Source: Cognatundibacterium luofuense (GTDB lineage: Bacteria > Pseudomonadota > Gammaproteobacteria > Burkholderiales > Burkholderiaceae_D). Taken from it: DNA of 64,000 nucleotides. Shown piece after piece: positions 27,826 to 34,873 of this stretch. The stretch lies in NCBI RefSeq assembly GCF_018139685.1, contig NZ_JAGSPN010000005.1, positions 186,001 to 250,000 on the forward strand. Reading direction: 5' to 3'. The stretch's first letter is position 1, and every line of letters begins with the position of its first letter. The translations under genes were made by a program, and so were the position numbers. The notes under the pieces were generated by a model, which made no database searches, was not told the origin of the DNA, and saw only the letters and a list, made by a program, of their open reading frames with translations.

Positions 27826-28635
27826 TTATTTCCAGATCAGATCGCCCTGAGATTGTTTTTCTATGTGGCGCTTAGCAGGACGACCAATCACAGTCACATC
27901 ACCACTGCCATTCATCACAACACTGGCTTCCTCACTGGCGCACACATGCGCATTACCGCTGCCACTGGTATAAACTGAGAGTATCCTTGTTTCCAGAGAT
28001 GATGCATTGACATCACCGGTACCCTGAAGTTTCATTTGAATCTGGCGGACATGCCCCTTCAGAATGGCATTACCACTGCCGGTATGCTGTAAATCAATGG
28101 ATTTTGCCGATGGCAATGTCAGATTCAGGTTTCCGCTTCCGCTTAATACGGCCTTCATTTGCCGGATATTGCTATCTGCCAGAATCTGACCGGAACCCGC
28201 CAGTCGTATTTCCATCCGTTCTTGCTCAAACCCACGGACAGTAACATCGCCGCTGGCATCAGAAACCAGCTCTGTCAGTTGCGGCAAATTCAGATCAATT
28301 CTCGCTGATTCATGACGATTGACAGAAACAAAGATTCCGCGCGTCGAGATAAACAGTGTTTTCCCCTCCATTCGTGTCGTCACACGCGGTACAAGACGCG
28401 GGTCCCCTTTAACAATCAGCTCTGGTGTTGCACCAGGGCGAACCGATAATTCCACCGGACCGGATATCACCACACGCTCAATTGCGGGGGTAATAGTACG
28501 GACATCACTGGCCTGCCCGCCGGAAACTGCATCCGGTGCTGCGGGGAGCGAAGCGAAAGCGGAGTGACAGCTCACAGCAACGATAAAACCTGTTATCCAT
28601 AATCGCACTGGCTGATGCTTAACGGCCGTTTTCAT
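27826..28635 (-). CDS. DUF2807 (GIN-domain) secreted beta-helix protein
   Basis: A 269-residue exported protein with a signal peptide (about 1-28) and repeated short motifs GSGN, GSGD, GTGD and ASGD spaced 18-22 residues apart, the mark of the DUF2807 parallel beta-helix. It follows the DUF1700 gene by 25 bases in one operon. Such DUF1700/DUF2807 pairs are often under PadR regulators; none is seen here. Function is unknown, probably at the envelope. Confidence 0.88.
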   Translation of the reverse strand: MKTAVKHQPVRLWITGFIVAVSCHSAFASLPAAPDAVSGGQASDVRTITPAIERVVISGPVELSVRPGATPELIVKGDPRLVPRVTTRMEGKTLFISTRGIFVSVNRHESARIDLNLPQLTELVSDASGDVTVRGFEQERMEIRLAGSGQILADSNIRQMKAVLSGSGNLNLTLPSAKSIDLQHTGSGNAILKGHVRQIQMKLQGTGDVNASSLETRILSVYTSGSGNAHVCASEEASVVMNGSGDVTVIGRPAKRHIEKQSQGDLIWK

Positions 28636-28660
28636 GATGTCCTCCGTATTGATACATGTC

Positions 28661-29401
28661 TTACGCGCTCTGCAATACCTGACGGTTCCAGCGAAGATAC
28701 GCGACCAGCCCGCGCCAGCTCAGGGCGGACAATTTAATCATGACCCATGCTGTCAGAAAACTCAGAATAATCAGAAATATGCCTGAGCTGATACGTGGCA
28801 ATGCAGTCTGACGGAATGTGAATTCCAGCTTGGTAGCACCTTCATCTTTTGTCATACCAGTACCCGGTTGTGGCGGTTCGGATGTTGCCGCAACAACGGC
28901 GATTTCACTGCCGCCGGCGATAATCTGACCATGTCTGACTTCGCGACGATGTTCATGGATATCGCCTAGCTGCAACATGTGTGCGGGCACATCCAGTTTG
29001 AATTGCTGATTGCCGGATACCGCACTGGCAGTCAGCATAACGCCACTGCCGTACATCATCAGTGCACTGAAGAAACCGGCAAACAGAATGCTCAGCCAGG
29101 TGATTGCAGGAACAAAAAGCGCAAAATTGGCCACTGCAAGTCCGCCGAGCGCCAGCAACCAGCGCCAGAATCCGCGCGGACTGAAACTGGTTTTGAGATC
29201 ACGGTAATTATGCTCAACGATTTTACGGCGGGCCAGAATCTGTGCTGATGGCATAGACTTCAGAACATCTTCCTCTGACATCCCATCCGCCATCTTCTGT
29301 TCACACTCTGCCCTGACCGCATTCACAATGGCTTCGCGCTGCCCGGTATGCAGAGCACTCAGCGCCAGCGTAAGTTCTTCAAGATACATTTGGGTATTCA
29401 T
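28661..29401 (-). CDS. DUF1700/HAAS-domain membrane protein
   Basis: A 246-residue protein. The N-terminal 65 residues form a helical HAAS/DUF1700-type domain (MYLEELTLALSALHTGQRE); membrane helices follow at about 80-100 and 105-130, then a hydrophilic domain and a last helix at about 205-225. GGAG lies before the ATG. It is the first gene of an operon with the DUF2807 protein. Confidence 0.78.
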   Translation of the reverse strand: MNTQMYLEELTLALSALHTGQREAIVNAVRAECEQKMADGMSEEDVLKSMPSAQILARRKIVEHNYRDLKTSFSPRGFWRWLLALGGLAVANFALFVPAITWLSILFAGFFSALMMYGSGVMLTASAVSGNQQFKLDVPAHMLQLGDIHEHRREVRHGQIIAGGSEIAVVAATSEPPQPGTGMTKDEGATKLEFTFRQTALPRISSGIFLIILSFLTAWVMIKLSALSWRGLVAYLRWNRQVLQSA

Positions 29402-29571
29402 TCTGATCTCCGTGTTGTCTTGTCTGATGAAGTTCAGAATAATGAGACCAGAAGTAGCAATCCAGCGGATTGCGACAGGGTGACAAATTCGGGGAACAAA
29501 CTGCAGATCACATCAGAACCAACGCAACATCACAGCGCGGCCGGATGCTTTTGTGGCGGAAGCAGGTGATC

Positions 29572-30069
29572 TCAACCGGCGTGAACAGTGTCGAAGGTGC
29601 GCAGCCAGGTCAGCTGGGCAATTTTTGCCTGATTACTAGCGCGGCGACGGGTCAGTGATAATTCTTTTTCGATTTGTATGCGGGTCAGTTGCCAGATTTG
29701 CCTTTGTGGCGCTGAAATGATTTCGCGCAGATCGGCGAGGCGGAAGGCAGGTTCGGCTCCCGCCGCACTGAATAGCTGATGCAGGCGGTAATACCCGCCG
29801 CCTTCTGCTTCAGAATACACGGTCAGTCCCTGCAAACGCTGGTTGAGCAAAGCAGCGATTTCCGGCGTTGTGCGACCGGCAATCTGCAGCATATCGCGGG
29901 CGATCAGGTGACGACAGAAACAGGTTTCATCCCAGTCGCGCCATTCCGGTTCCGGCCTGACCAGCGAACACCAGCCATCACCGTGCCGGTGCGAATATCC
30001 GACCTCAATCGGAAAACCGCCACGTCCCGGAGCGGATGCTTCCAGCGCAATCACAACCGGTACCTGCAT
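29572..30069 (-). CDS. DnaQ-like (RNase H fold) protein with degenerate active site
   Basis: A 165-residue protein that resembles DEDD-type 3'-5' exonucleases: VVIALEASAPGRGGFPIEVG aligns with the first exonuclease block, in which the normal D-x-E appears as A-L-E, so the first metal-binding Asp is missing. Later blocks are LLNQRLQGLTVYSEAEGGGY and a basic helical tail. It is probably a non-catalytic or altered member. The ATG at 30069 starts directly at the domain; the frame continues upstream to 30114. The left end of the inverted-repeat element lies only 46 bases before it. Confidence 0.6.
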   Translation of the reverse strand: MQVPVVIALEASAPGRGGFPIEVGYSHRHGDGWCSLVRPEPEWRDWDETCFCRHLIARDMLQIAGRTTPEIAALLNQRLQGLTVYSEAEGGGYYRLHQLFSAAGAEPAFRLADLREIISAPQRQIWQLTRIQIEKELSLTRRRASNQAKIAQLTWLRTFDTVHAG

Positions 30070-30116
30070 ACTGTATCCCCGCGATGTTGATTTTCCTGCT
30101 GCGATTACCAGCACTA

Positions 30117-30531
30117 GAACTCATTTCATAAATACCCGCGAGATGCGTTTGCCTCATAGCGCGGGCTGGCAAGGGTGCTGCAGGGAATTCATGCAGCCAA
30201 GCTGCATGCCTGCGTAACGATGTGCGCTTACCAGCGCACATGCGCCCTGCAAGGGGACAAGGCAGTGAATAGCTGTGCTATTCACAACGAGTCCAACGCT
30301 GCCCAGCGTGCGCTATGATACAAATCCTCCGGGAACGGAGGTGCCGGGCGCATCGCTTTGTTGCGTTGCTTGCACAGGCACCAGCCTGTGCTGCTGAGTG
30401 TAGCCTTCCGCAAATATGCGGAAGTCGCTTCGCAGGTGGATTGCGGTGCAATCCATTTGTCCTGCTACGCCGCCGCGCACTGCCTCCCGACACCTCGCGT
30501 TCGCACTCGTGGCTATTTATGAAATGAGTTC
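30117..30531. mobile_element. Non-coding 415-bp element with terminal inverted repeats and hairpin chain (MITE-like)
   Basis: The ends are perfect inverted repeats: GAACTCATTTCATAAATA at 30117-30134 and its complement at 30514-30531. The similarity continues imperfectly inward (CCCGCGAG.TGCG against GCCACGAG.TGCG). Each end is flanked by TA (30115-30116 and 30532-30533), consistent with a TA target duplication. Inside are hairpins with stems of 5-9 bp at 30191-30207, 30221-30240, 30265-30285, 30296-30309, 30326-30341, 30372-30391, 30405-30424 and 30438-30454. No convincing reading frame exists. It looks like a non-autonomous element moved by a transposase elsewhere (TA-targeting IS630/mariner or IS5-group types are candidates). 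Confidence 0.72.
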
Positions 30532-30568
30532 TACTATCACTATAGTCACAAGGCAGTGAATCACCAAA

Positions 30569-30608
30569 GAAAATGCCGGTGTTTGCATAGGCAGACACCG
30601 GCATTTTC
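30569..30608. terminator. Intrinsic terminator of the porin gene
   Basis: A perfect 14-bp stem (GAAAATGCCGGTGT against ACACCGGCATTTTC) with a 12-base loop, just after the porin stop on the minus strand. Confidence 0.8.
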
Positions 30609-30630
30609 TGTCGCGCTGCAGATCAGTACA

Positions 30631-31722
30631 TCAGAACTGATGGCGCATCCCTGCAGCCAGACTGCTGGCGCGTTCCGCATTCGACAGCTTGTCACTCATC
30701 ATCAGCGCGTACACGTCGGTACGTTTGGACAAACGATAGTCGTAACCAATGGTCAGGGTATCGCGCTTCAGTTCGGCACCAACCAGCGAACCACTGCGGC
30801 GGGTATTCGCGAAGCCAGCCAGAATATCGCCACCGGCCACCGGTACTTTTGCACCGAGGCTGTAGGTTTTGTCTTTCATCGATGTATTTGCTGCTGCATC
30901 GTTTTTGCTTTGCGAGTAAGTCGCATACAGTTTTGCGACGCTCAGGTCATAACTACCCGCAGCAAACCAGGTTTTCTGATTCGTGACAGAAGCAAAATTG
31001 ACCGGTGCTGCGGTGGCATCAATCAGTGCGCCCGGTGTCGGATTACCCGCCTGTACCTGATGGTAATAGCCGCTCAGTGCCAGCGGACCATTGAAATACA
31101 AGGCATTGATACCGATGTTTTTCGTACCGGTGTCGCCGGTTTTTTCACCGAACTGATAATGCACATTCGCTGTCAGACCACCCATGTCAGGGGTCGTGTA
31201 AATGATTTCATTACTCCAGCCTGAATCACCGGCGAGAAAGTTAGGCCAGGTGCGTTTGCCGAAATCACCGTTTGGTACCCAGGTATGCAACACCAGCGGG
31301 GAGAAACTGAACGAGTCGCCGAAAGGATTGAAGATGACAGTTGGCAAAAAGCTCGGTGCCAGATCGCGACCCAGCGATACACGGCCGAAGTCGCCTTTCA
31401 GTGCGACGTTCGCATCGCGCGAAAACATGGTGTCGCCGAAAAAGCGGCCGGAAGTGCCGGTATCTGCCTGCAGGAAGCTGGTCAGCGCGAATTCTGCTTT
31501 CAGACCGCCGCCCAGATCTTCGGAACCTTTAAAGCCAACCCACGATGTCGTCATACCGCCGCTGTTGACAGAAGCACGCGAACCGTTGTCGCCGCTGAAT
31601 TTGACCGAACCGGCATACACATCGACCAGACCCTGAACGGTAACGCTGGATTGAGCAAATGCGCCGGTGGCGCACAATGCCATCGCTGCTGCGATACCGG
31701 ATTTGAACATTACTGCTTTCAT
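30631..31722 (-). CDS. Outer-membrane porin (Gram-negative porin family)
   Basis: A 363-residue trimeric-porin type protein of the Burkholderiales kind. The signal peptide ends at GAFAQ (about residue 22) and the mature start SSVTVQGLVDVYAGSV is the typical first strand. The constriction-loop/strand alternation continues through to the C-terminal Phe (MRHQF), the outer-membrane assembly signal. The ATG at 31722 has AGGAG 7-8 bases upstream; the frame extends further but without a signal peptide at its start. Its leader lies directly downstream of the anti-SD small-RNA units. Confidence 0.93.
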   Translation of the reverse strand: MKAVMFKSGIAAAMALCATGAFAQSSVTVQGLVDVYAGSVKFSGDNGSRASVNSGGMTTSWVGFKGSEDLGGGLKAEFALTSFLQADTGTSGRFFGDTMFSRDANVALKGDFGRVSLGRDLAPSFLPTVIFNPFGDSFSFSPLVLHTWVPNGDFGKRTWPNFLAGDSGWSNEIIYTTPDMGGLTANVHYQFGEKTGDTGTKNIGINALYFNGPLALSGYYHQVQAGNPTPGALIDATAAPVNFASVTNQKTWFAAGSYDLSVAKLYATYSQSKNDAAANTSMKDKTYSLGAKVPVAGGDILAGFANTRRSGSLVGAELKRDTLTIGYDYRLSKRTDVYALMMSDKLSNAERASSLAAGMRHQF

Positions 31723-31934
31723 GAAAAACTCCTGCTTAAAAAAAACCGGCAGGCTGTGCAGACGGGTAGAAAAGCGCACAGCCGGAATGGGCGGGATGAT
31801 ACGCATTTTGCTGCGAACGCACATCCGGAAATCGCAGCATTTCACGCTTTTTCACCAAACTACAACAGATTCGTTATCAATTGATTTATACCGAATCGAC
31901 AAAGCATAACTAAGCCTCCCGTTTGGTACAGGCG

Positions 31935-31996
31935 AAAAAAAAGCCCGCTGATATGCGGGCTTTAAATCCAAACCTTAGGAGGTGTTGGAGGAGACT
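31935..31996 (-). ncRNA. Candidate small RNA unit 1 (anti-Shine-Dalgarno core plus terminator)
   Basis: Read on the minus strand: -10 TATAGT (32003-32008), a start near 31996, then CTCCTCCAACACCTCC, the conserved TAAGGTTTGGATTTAA, and a stem AGCCCGC/GCGGGCT (31942-31961) with a T run. The expected RNA is about 62 nt. One of three tandem units at 200-bp spacing. The ends are inferred. Confidence 0.7.
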
Positions 31997-32146
31997 GTTG
32001 ACACTATACTGCGCCGCAATATTGCTGTCTGCTTTATTCTCGGAATATCCCCTATATGAAACCTGAATATCAGCAATGCGGATGTAACTGCCATGCGTAA
32101 GAAGCAGGCTATACGGAGAAAAAAAAAGAAGAGGGAAATCGGCGGG

Positions 32147-32207
32147 CAAAAAAATAGCCCGCTATTCGCGGGCTTAAATCCAAACCTTTGTAGGTGTTGG
32201 AGGAGAC
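32147..32207 (-). ncRNA. Candidate small RNA unit 2
   Basis: Same layout: TTGGGA-N17-TATAGT promoter (-10 at 32215-32220), start near 32207, CTCCTCCAACACCT, then GGTTTGGATTTAA and the stem AGCCCGC/GCGGGCT (32156-32174) with seven Ts. In this unit the second CCTCC is changed to CCTAC, while the first CTCCTCC is intact. The promoter has the best -35 of the three. Confidence 0.7.
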
Positions 32208-32336
32208 AGTTGCCACTATATCGCAGTGCAACATAAATCCCAAGGAAGTTTTTCGCATATCGGTCATTAGTAAACCGCATAACCGTAACGGCACGGTAAA
32301 CGCTGTAACAAAAGACTGAAGCAAACCGTACCGGCA

Positions 32337-32401
32337 AAAAAAAACCCACAACCAAGGGGTTGCGGGTTAAATCCAAACCTTAGGAGGTGTTGGAGGAGAC
32401 A
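32337..32401 (-). ncRNA. Candidate small RNA unit 3
   Basis: -10 TAAAGT (32408-32413), start near 32401, CTCCTCCAACACCTCC, TAAGGTTTGGATTTAA, then an 11-bp stem AACCCGCAACC/GGTTGTGGGTT (one G-U) with eight Ts. The terminator sequence differs from those of units 1 and 2, yet the 5' core is identical, which shows that the core rather than the hairpin is conserved. The segment upstream of its promoter shares AATAAAGCAGAC with unit 1. Confidence 0.7.
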
Positions 32402-32487
32402 GGTGTAACTTTACTGCAGCGCATCAAATAAGTCTGCTTTATTCTTCCTATATCAATCATTCATGAAGCACATAACTTAGCGGTTTT

Positions 32488-32586
32488 CGATACCTGCATG
32501 CCGACTCTTGCACAGCGTCATGCCTGAAACGCATGAATCTGGTATCGTTATAAAACACTGAACCGGCACTGTGGCAGGCCGGTTTT
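32488..32586 (+). promoter_or_regulatory. Possible structured leader with terminator-like hairpin before the amidohydrolase gene
   Basis: CGATACC (32488-32494) pairs with GGTATCG (32541-32547), enclosing GCATG/CATGC arms. Downstream AACCGGC (32561-32567) pairs with GCCGGTT (32578-32584) and runs into TTTT. This could be an attenuator, or simply a terminator with a promoter near TATAAA at 32549-32554. Nothing else is seen between unit 3 and the gene. Confidence 0.35.
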
Positions 32587-32642
32587 CATATTGCCCGTGC
32601 ATACTTAAAACTCAACTGAGGGCAATCAGGAGACTCTCCACT

Positions 32643-33830
32643 ATGAAACTCATTGAACCTATCCAGCAATTGCAGCCTGAAATTCAGGCGATACGGCGCG
32701 ATATCCATGCGCATCCTGAACTTTGCTATGAAGAAGTCCGTACTGCGGACCTGGTGGCTGACCGGCTGACCGCATGGGGCATTCCCGTCGTGCGCGGTCT
32801 GGGCAAAACCGGGGTGCTCGGCATTCTGAAAAACGGTGACAGTCCGCGTGCAATCGGCTTGCGTGCCGATATGGATGCGCTGCCGCTGCAAGAAACCAAT
32901 ACCTTCAGTCATGCGTCGGTGCATGCGGGGAAAATGCATGCCTGCGGTCATGACGGCCATACGGCGATGCTGCTGGCTGCTGCGCGCTATTTATCGGAGC
33001 ACCGCCATTTCAATGGCACGGTCTATCTGATTTTTCAGCCTGCGGAAGAAGGTGGTGCCGGTGCGCGGGCCATGATAGAAGATGGTTTATTCCGCGATTA
33101 TCCGATGGAAGCCGTATTCGGCCTGCACAACTGGCCGGGGCTGGCTGCCGGACAGTTTGGTGTGCGCAGCGGCGCGATGATGGCATCATCGAATGAATTT
33201 TATGTCACGGTACGTGGCAAAGGCTGTCACGCGGCACAACCGCATCGTGGTACAGATCCGGTGATGACCGCCGTGCAAATGGTGCAGAGCTGGCAAACCA
33301 TCATCAGCCGCAACGCCAGCCCGCATGAATCGGCGGTGTTGTCGGTCACGCAAATCCACGCCGGCAGCGCGACCAATATCGTGCCTGACGATGCAAGCAT
33401 CTGCGGCACAGTCCGTACCTACAGCAATGAAATGCTGGATCTGATCGAAACCCGCATGCGTACGATTGCCGAACACACGGCAGCGGCGTTCGGCGCCAGC
33501 GTCGATTTCCGCTTTAAACGGAATTACCCGCCGCTGATTAACCATGAAGCCGAAACCGCATTTGCAGTTGGCGTAATGCGCGAACTGGCCGGTGATGCAA
33601 TGGTGGATGCGGACGTGGAGCCAACCATGGGTGCGGAAGATTTCGCGTTCATGCTGCAGCACAAGCCGGGGTGTTATGTATTCCTCGGCAATGGCGATGG
33701 CAGCCACCGCGATGCCGGTCATGGCCTCGGCCCCTGCAATTTACACAACCCGAGTTATGACTTTAACGACGATCTGATACCGGTCGGCGCAAGTTACTGG
33801 GTACGGCTGGCAGAAACTTATTTAAAATAG
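32643..33830 (+). CDS. M20 family amidohydrolase (hippurate hydrolase-like)
   Basis: Zinc aminoacylase of 395 residues, the family's usual length, that cleaves N-acyl or hippurate-type amino acids. Metal-site motifs are LRADMDALPL, MHACGHDGHTAM (with the Cys/His/Asp ligands), QPAEEGGAGA (Glu pair), and GAEDFAFM near the end; the dimerisation domain lies between. The ATG at 32643 is preceded by AGGAG about ten bases upstream. It is an isolated cytoplasmic enzyme here, with no transporter beside it. Confidence 0.92.
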   Translation: MKLIEPIQQLQPEIQAIRRDIHAHPELCYEEVRTADLVADRLTAWGIPVVRGLGKTGVLGILKNGDSPRAIGLRADMDALPLQETNTFSHASVHAGKMHACGHDGHTAMLLAAARYLSEHRHFNGTVYLIFQPAEEGGAGARAMIEDGLFRDYPMEAVFGLHNWPGLAAGQFGVRSGAMMASSNEFYVTVRGKGCHAAQPHRGTDPVMTAVQMVQSWQTIISRNASPHESAVLSVTQIHAGSATNIVPDDASICGTVRTYSNEMLDLIETRMRTIAEHTAAAFGASVDFRFKRNYPPLINHEAETAFAVGVMRELAGDAMVDADVEPTMGAEDFAFMLQHKPGCYVFLGNGDGSHRDAGHGLGPCNLHNPSYDFNDDLIPVGASYWVRLAETYLK

Positions 33831-33904
33831 TGCAAGGTCAGGACGCTACCGTGTTTCACAGGAATCCGGTAAGCTGAGTTTTCAACCATTTACAGAATGC
33901 AACT

Positions 33905-34480
33905 ATGTCCGAACAAAAAGACGATAACGCTGTCCGCAGCAATTTTCTCGAAGAAAAAGCTTTTCAGTCGCGCACTGTGCTGGTGTTCGGCACGATCAAT
34001 GACAAACAGGCTGCTGACATCAGCAAACGCCTGATCGCGCTGGCAGCAGAATCGGCTGATCCGGTCACCGTGCTGGTCTCTTCGCCGGGTGGCCACGTGG
34101 AATCCGGTGATGTGATTCATGACATGATCCGCTTCACCGAATTGCCAGTGAATATGGTCGGCAGCGGCTGGGTTGGCAGTGCGGCAGTCACGGTATTTTT
34201 GTCGGCACCGAAAGAAAAACGCGTTTGTCTGCCAAATACCCGCTTCCTGATTCATCAGCCTAGTGGTGGTTGCGGCGGCCAGGCCAGCGATATCGCGATT
34301 CAGGCACGTGAAATCGTCAAAGTGCGTGAACGCATTGCTAAACTGATCGCGGCACAAACCGGTCAGTCGCTGGATAAAGTCACTAACGATATCGACCGTG
34401 ATTACTGGATGACTGCAGAAGAAGCGCTGGAATACGGTCTGATTTCCCGCATCATCGAGCGCCAGAGCGACCTGCGCTGA
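33905..34480 (+). CDS. ClpP-like serine protease subunit, orphan
   Basis: A 191-residue ClpP-fold protein. The catalytic triad is recognisable: Ser in GWVGSAAVTVF, His in FLIHQPSGG and Asp in DIDRDYWM. It differs from housekeeping ClpP in lacking the GQAASM form around the serine, and has no propeptide. No clpX or clpA partner is near. Such second ClpP forms exist in several beta-proteobacteria; the role is unknown. GC-rich terminator follows. Confidence 0.88.
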   Translation: MSEQKDDNAVRSNFLEEKAFQSRTVLVFGTINDKQAADISKRLIALAAESADPVTVLVSSPGGHVESGDVIHDMIRFTELPVNMVGSGWVGSAAVTVFLSAPKEKRVCLPNTRFLIHQPSGGCGGQASDIAIQAREIVKVRERIAKLIAAQTGQSLDKVTNDIDRDYWMTAEEALEYGLISRIIERQSDLR

Positions 34481-34504
34481 TCACTGCAAGCGCTTAGCCA
34501 GAAC

Positions 34505-34538
34505 ATCCCCGCCTCCTGACCGGACGCGGGGATTTTTT
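34505..34538 (+). terminator. Intrinsic terminator of the ClpP-like gene
   Basis: Stem ATCCCCGC (34505-34512) against GCGGGGAT (34526-34533) and a T run. Confidence 0.85.
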
Positions 34539-34588
34539 ACGTGTCCGGTACGGCAACCATTAAGCCGGCTGTGTGGAGCCGGTTTTTG

Positions 34589-34687
34589 GCCTGAAAATGC
34601 CTCAAATGCGGTGTTCAGCACAGCACCCTGGCGGTCGTCGGCAGAAAGTCCGGGCCTTCGTTTTTGCCTGATGACGATATTTGCACA
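34589..34687 (-). repeat. Dispersed intergenic repeat, copy B (inverted)
   Basis: On the minus strand this matches copies A (6663) and C (47622): CCGGACTTTCTGCCGACGAC is identical, and the later CCGCATTTG.GGCATTTTCAG is conserved, with about a dozen changes between. It lies in the 393-bp gap between the ClpP-like and chemoreceptor genes, which otherwise holds only the two terminators. Confidence 0.8.
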
Positions 34688-34763
34688 GTACCGGTATCAA
34701 ACGACGAATTACTCAAGTGCTGAACTGCAGGAAAAACTGCCATTGTCTGTGACCGCATCAGGC

Positions 34764-34793
34764 AAAAAAAAACGGGCAACCAGAGATTGCCCG
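34764..34793 (-). terminator. Intrinsic terminator of the chemoreceptor gene
   Basis: Stem CGGGCAA/TTGCCCG (34773-34793) followed on the minus strand by nine Ts. Confidence 0.85.
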
Positions 34794-34873
34794 CCTGAAT
34801 ACAGCGCCGTCTGCTGCGGCACTGCGATGACCGGCAGACAATGCGTCAGCCACGCATGCTGCCGTCAACCGAA

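Noticed and set aside
30117-30531. The hairpin chain as a CRISPR array
   Set aside because: The hairpin sequences are all different; there are no equal repeats separated by spacers and no cas genes.
31935-32413. The three small-RNA units as a CRISPR or as an insertion element
   Set aside because: The repeat period is about 200 bp, each unit has its own promoter-like and terminator sequence, and there are no inverted ends or target duplication.
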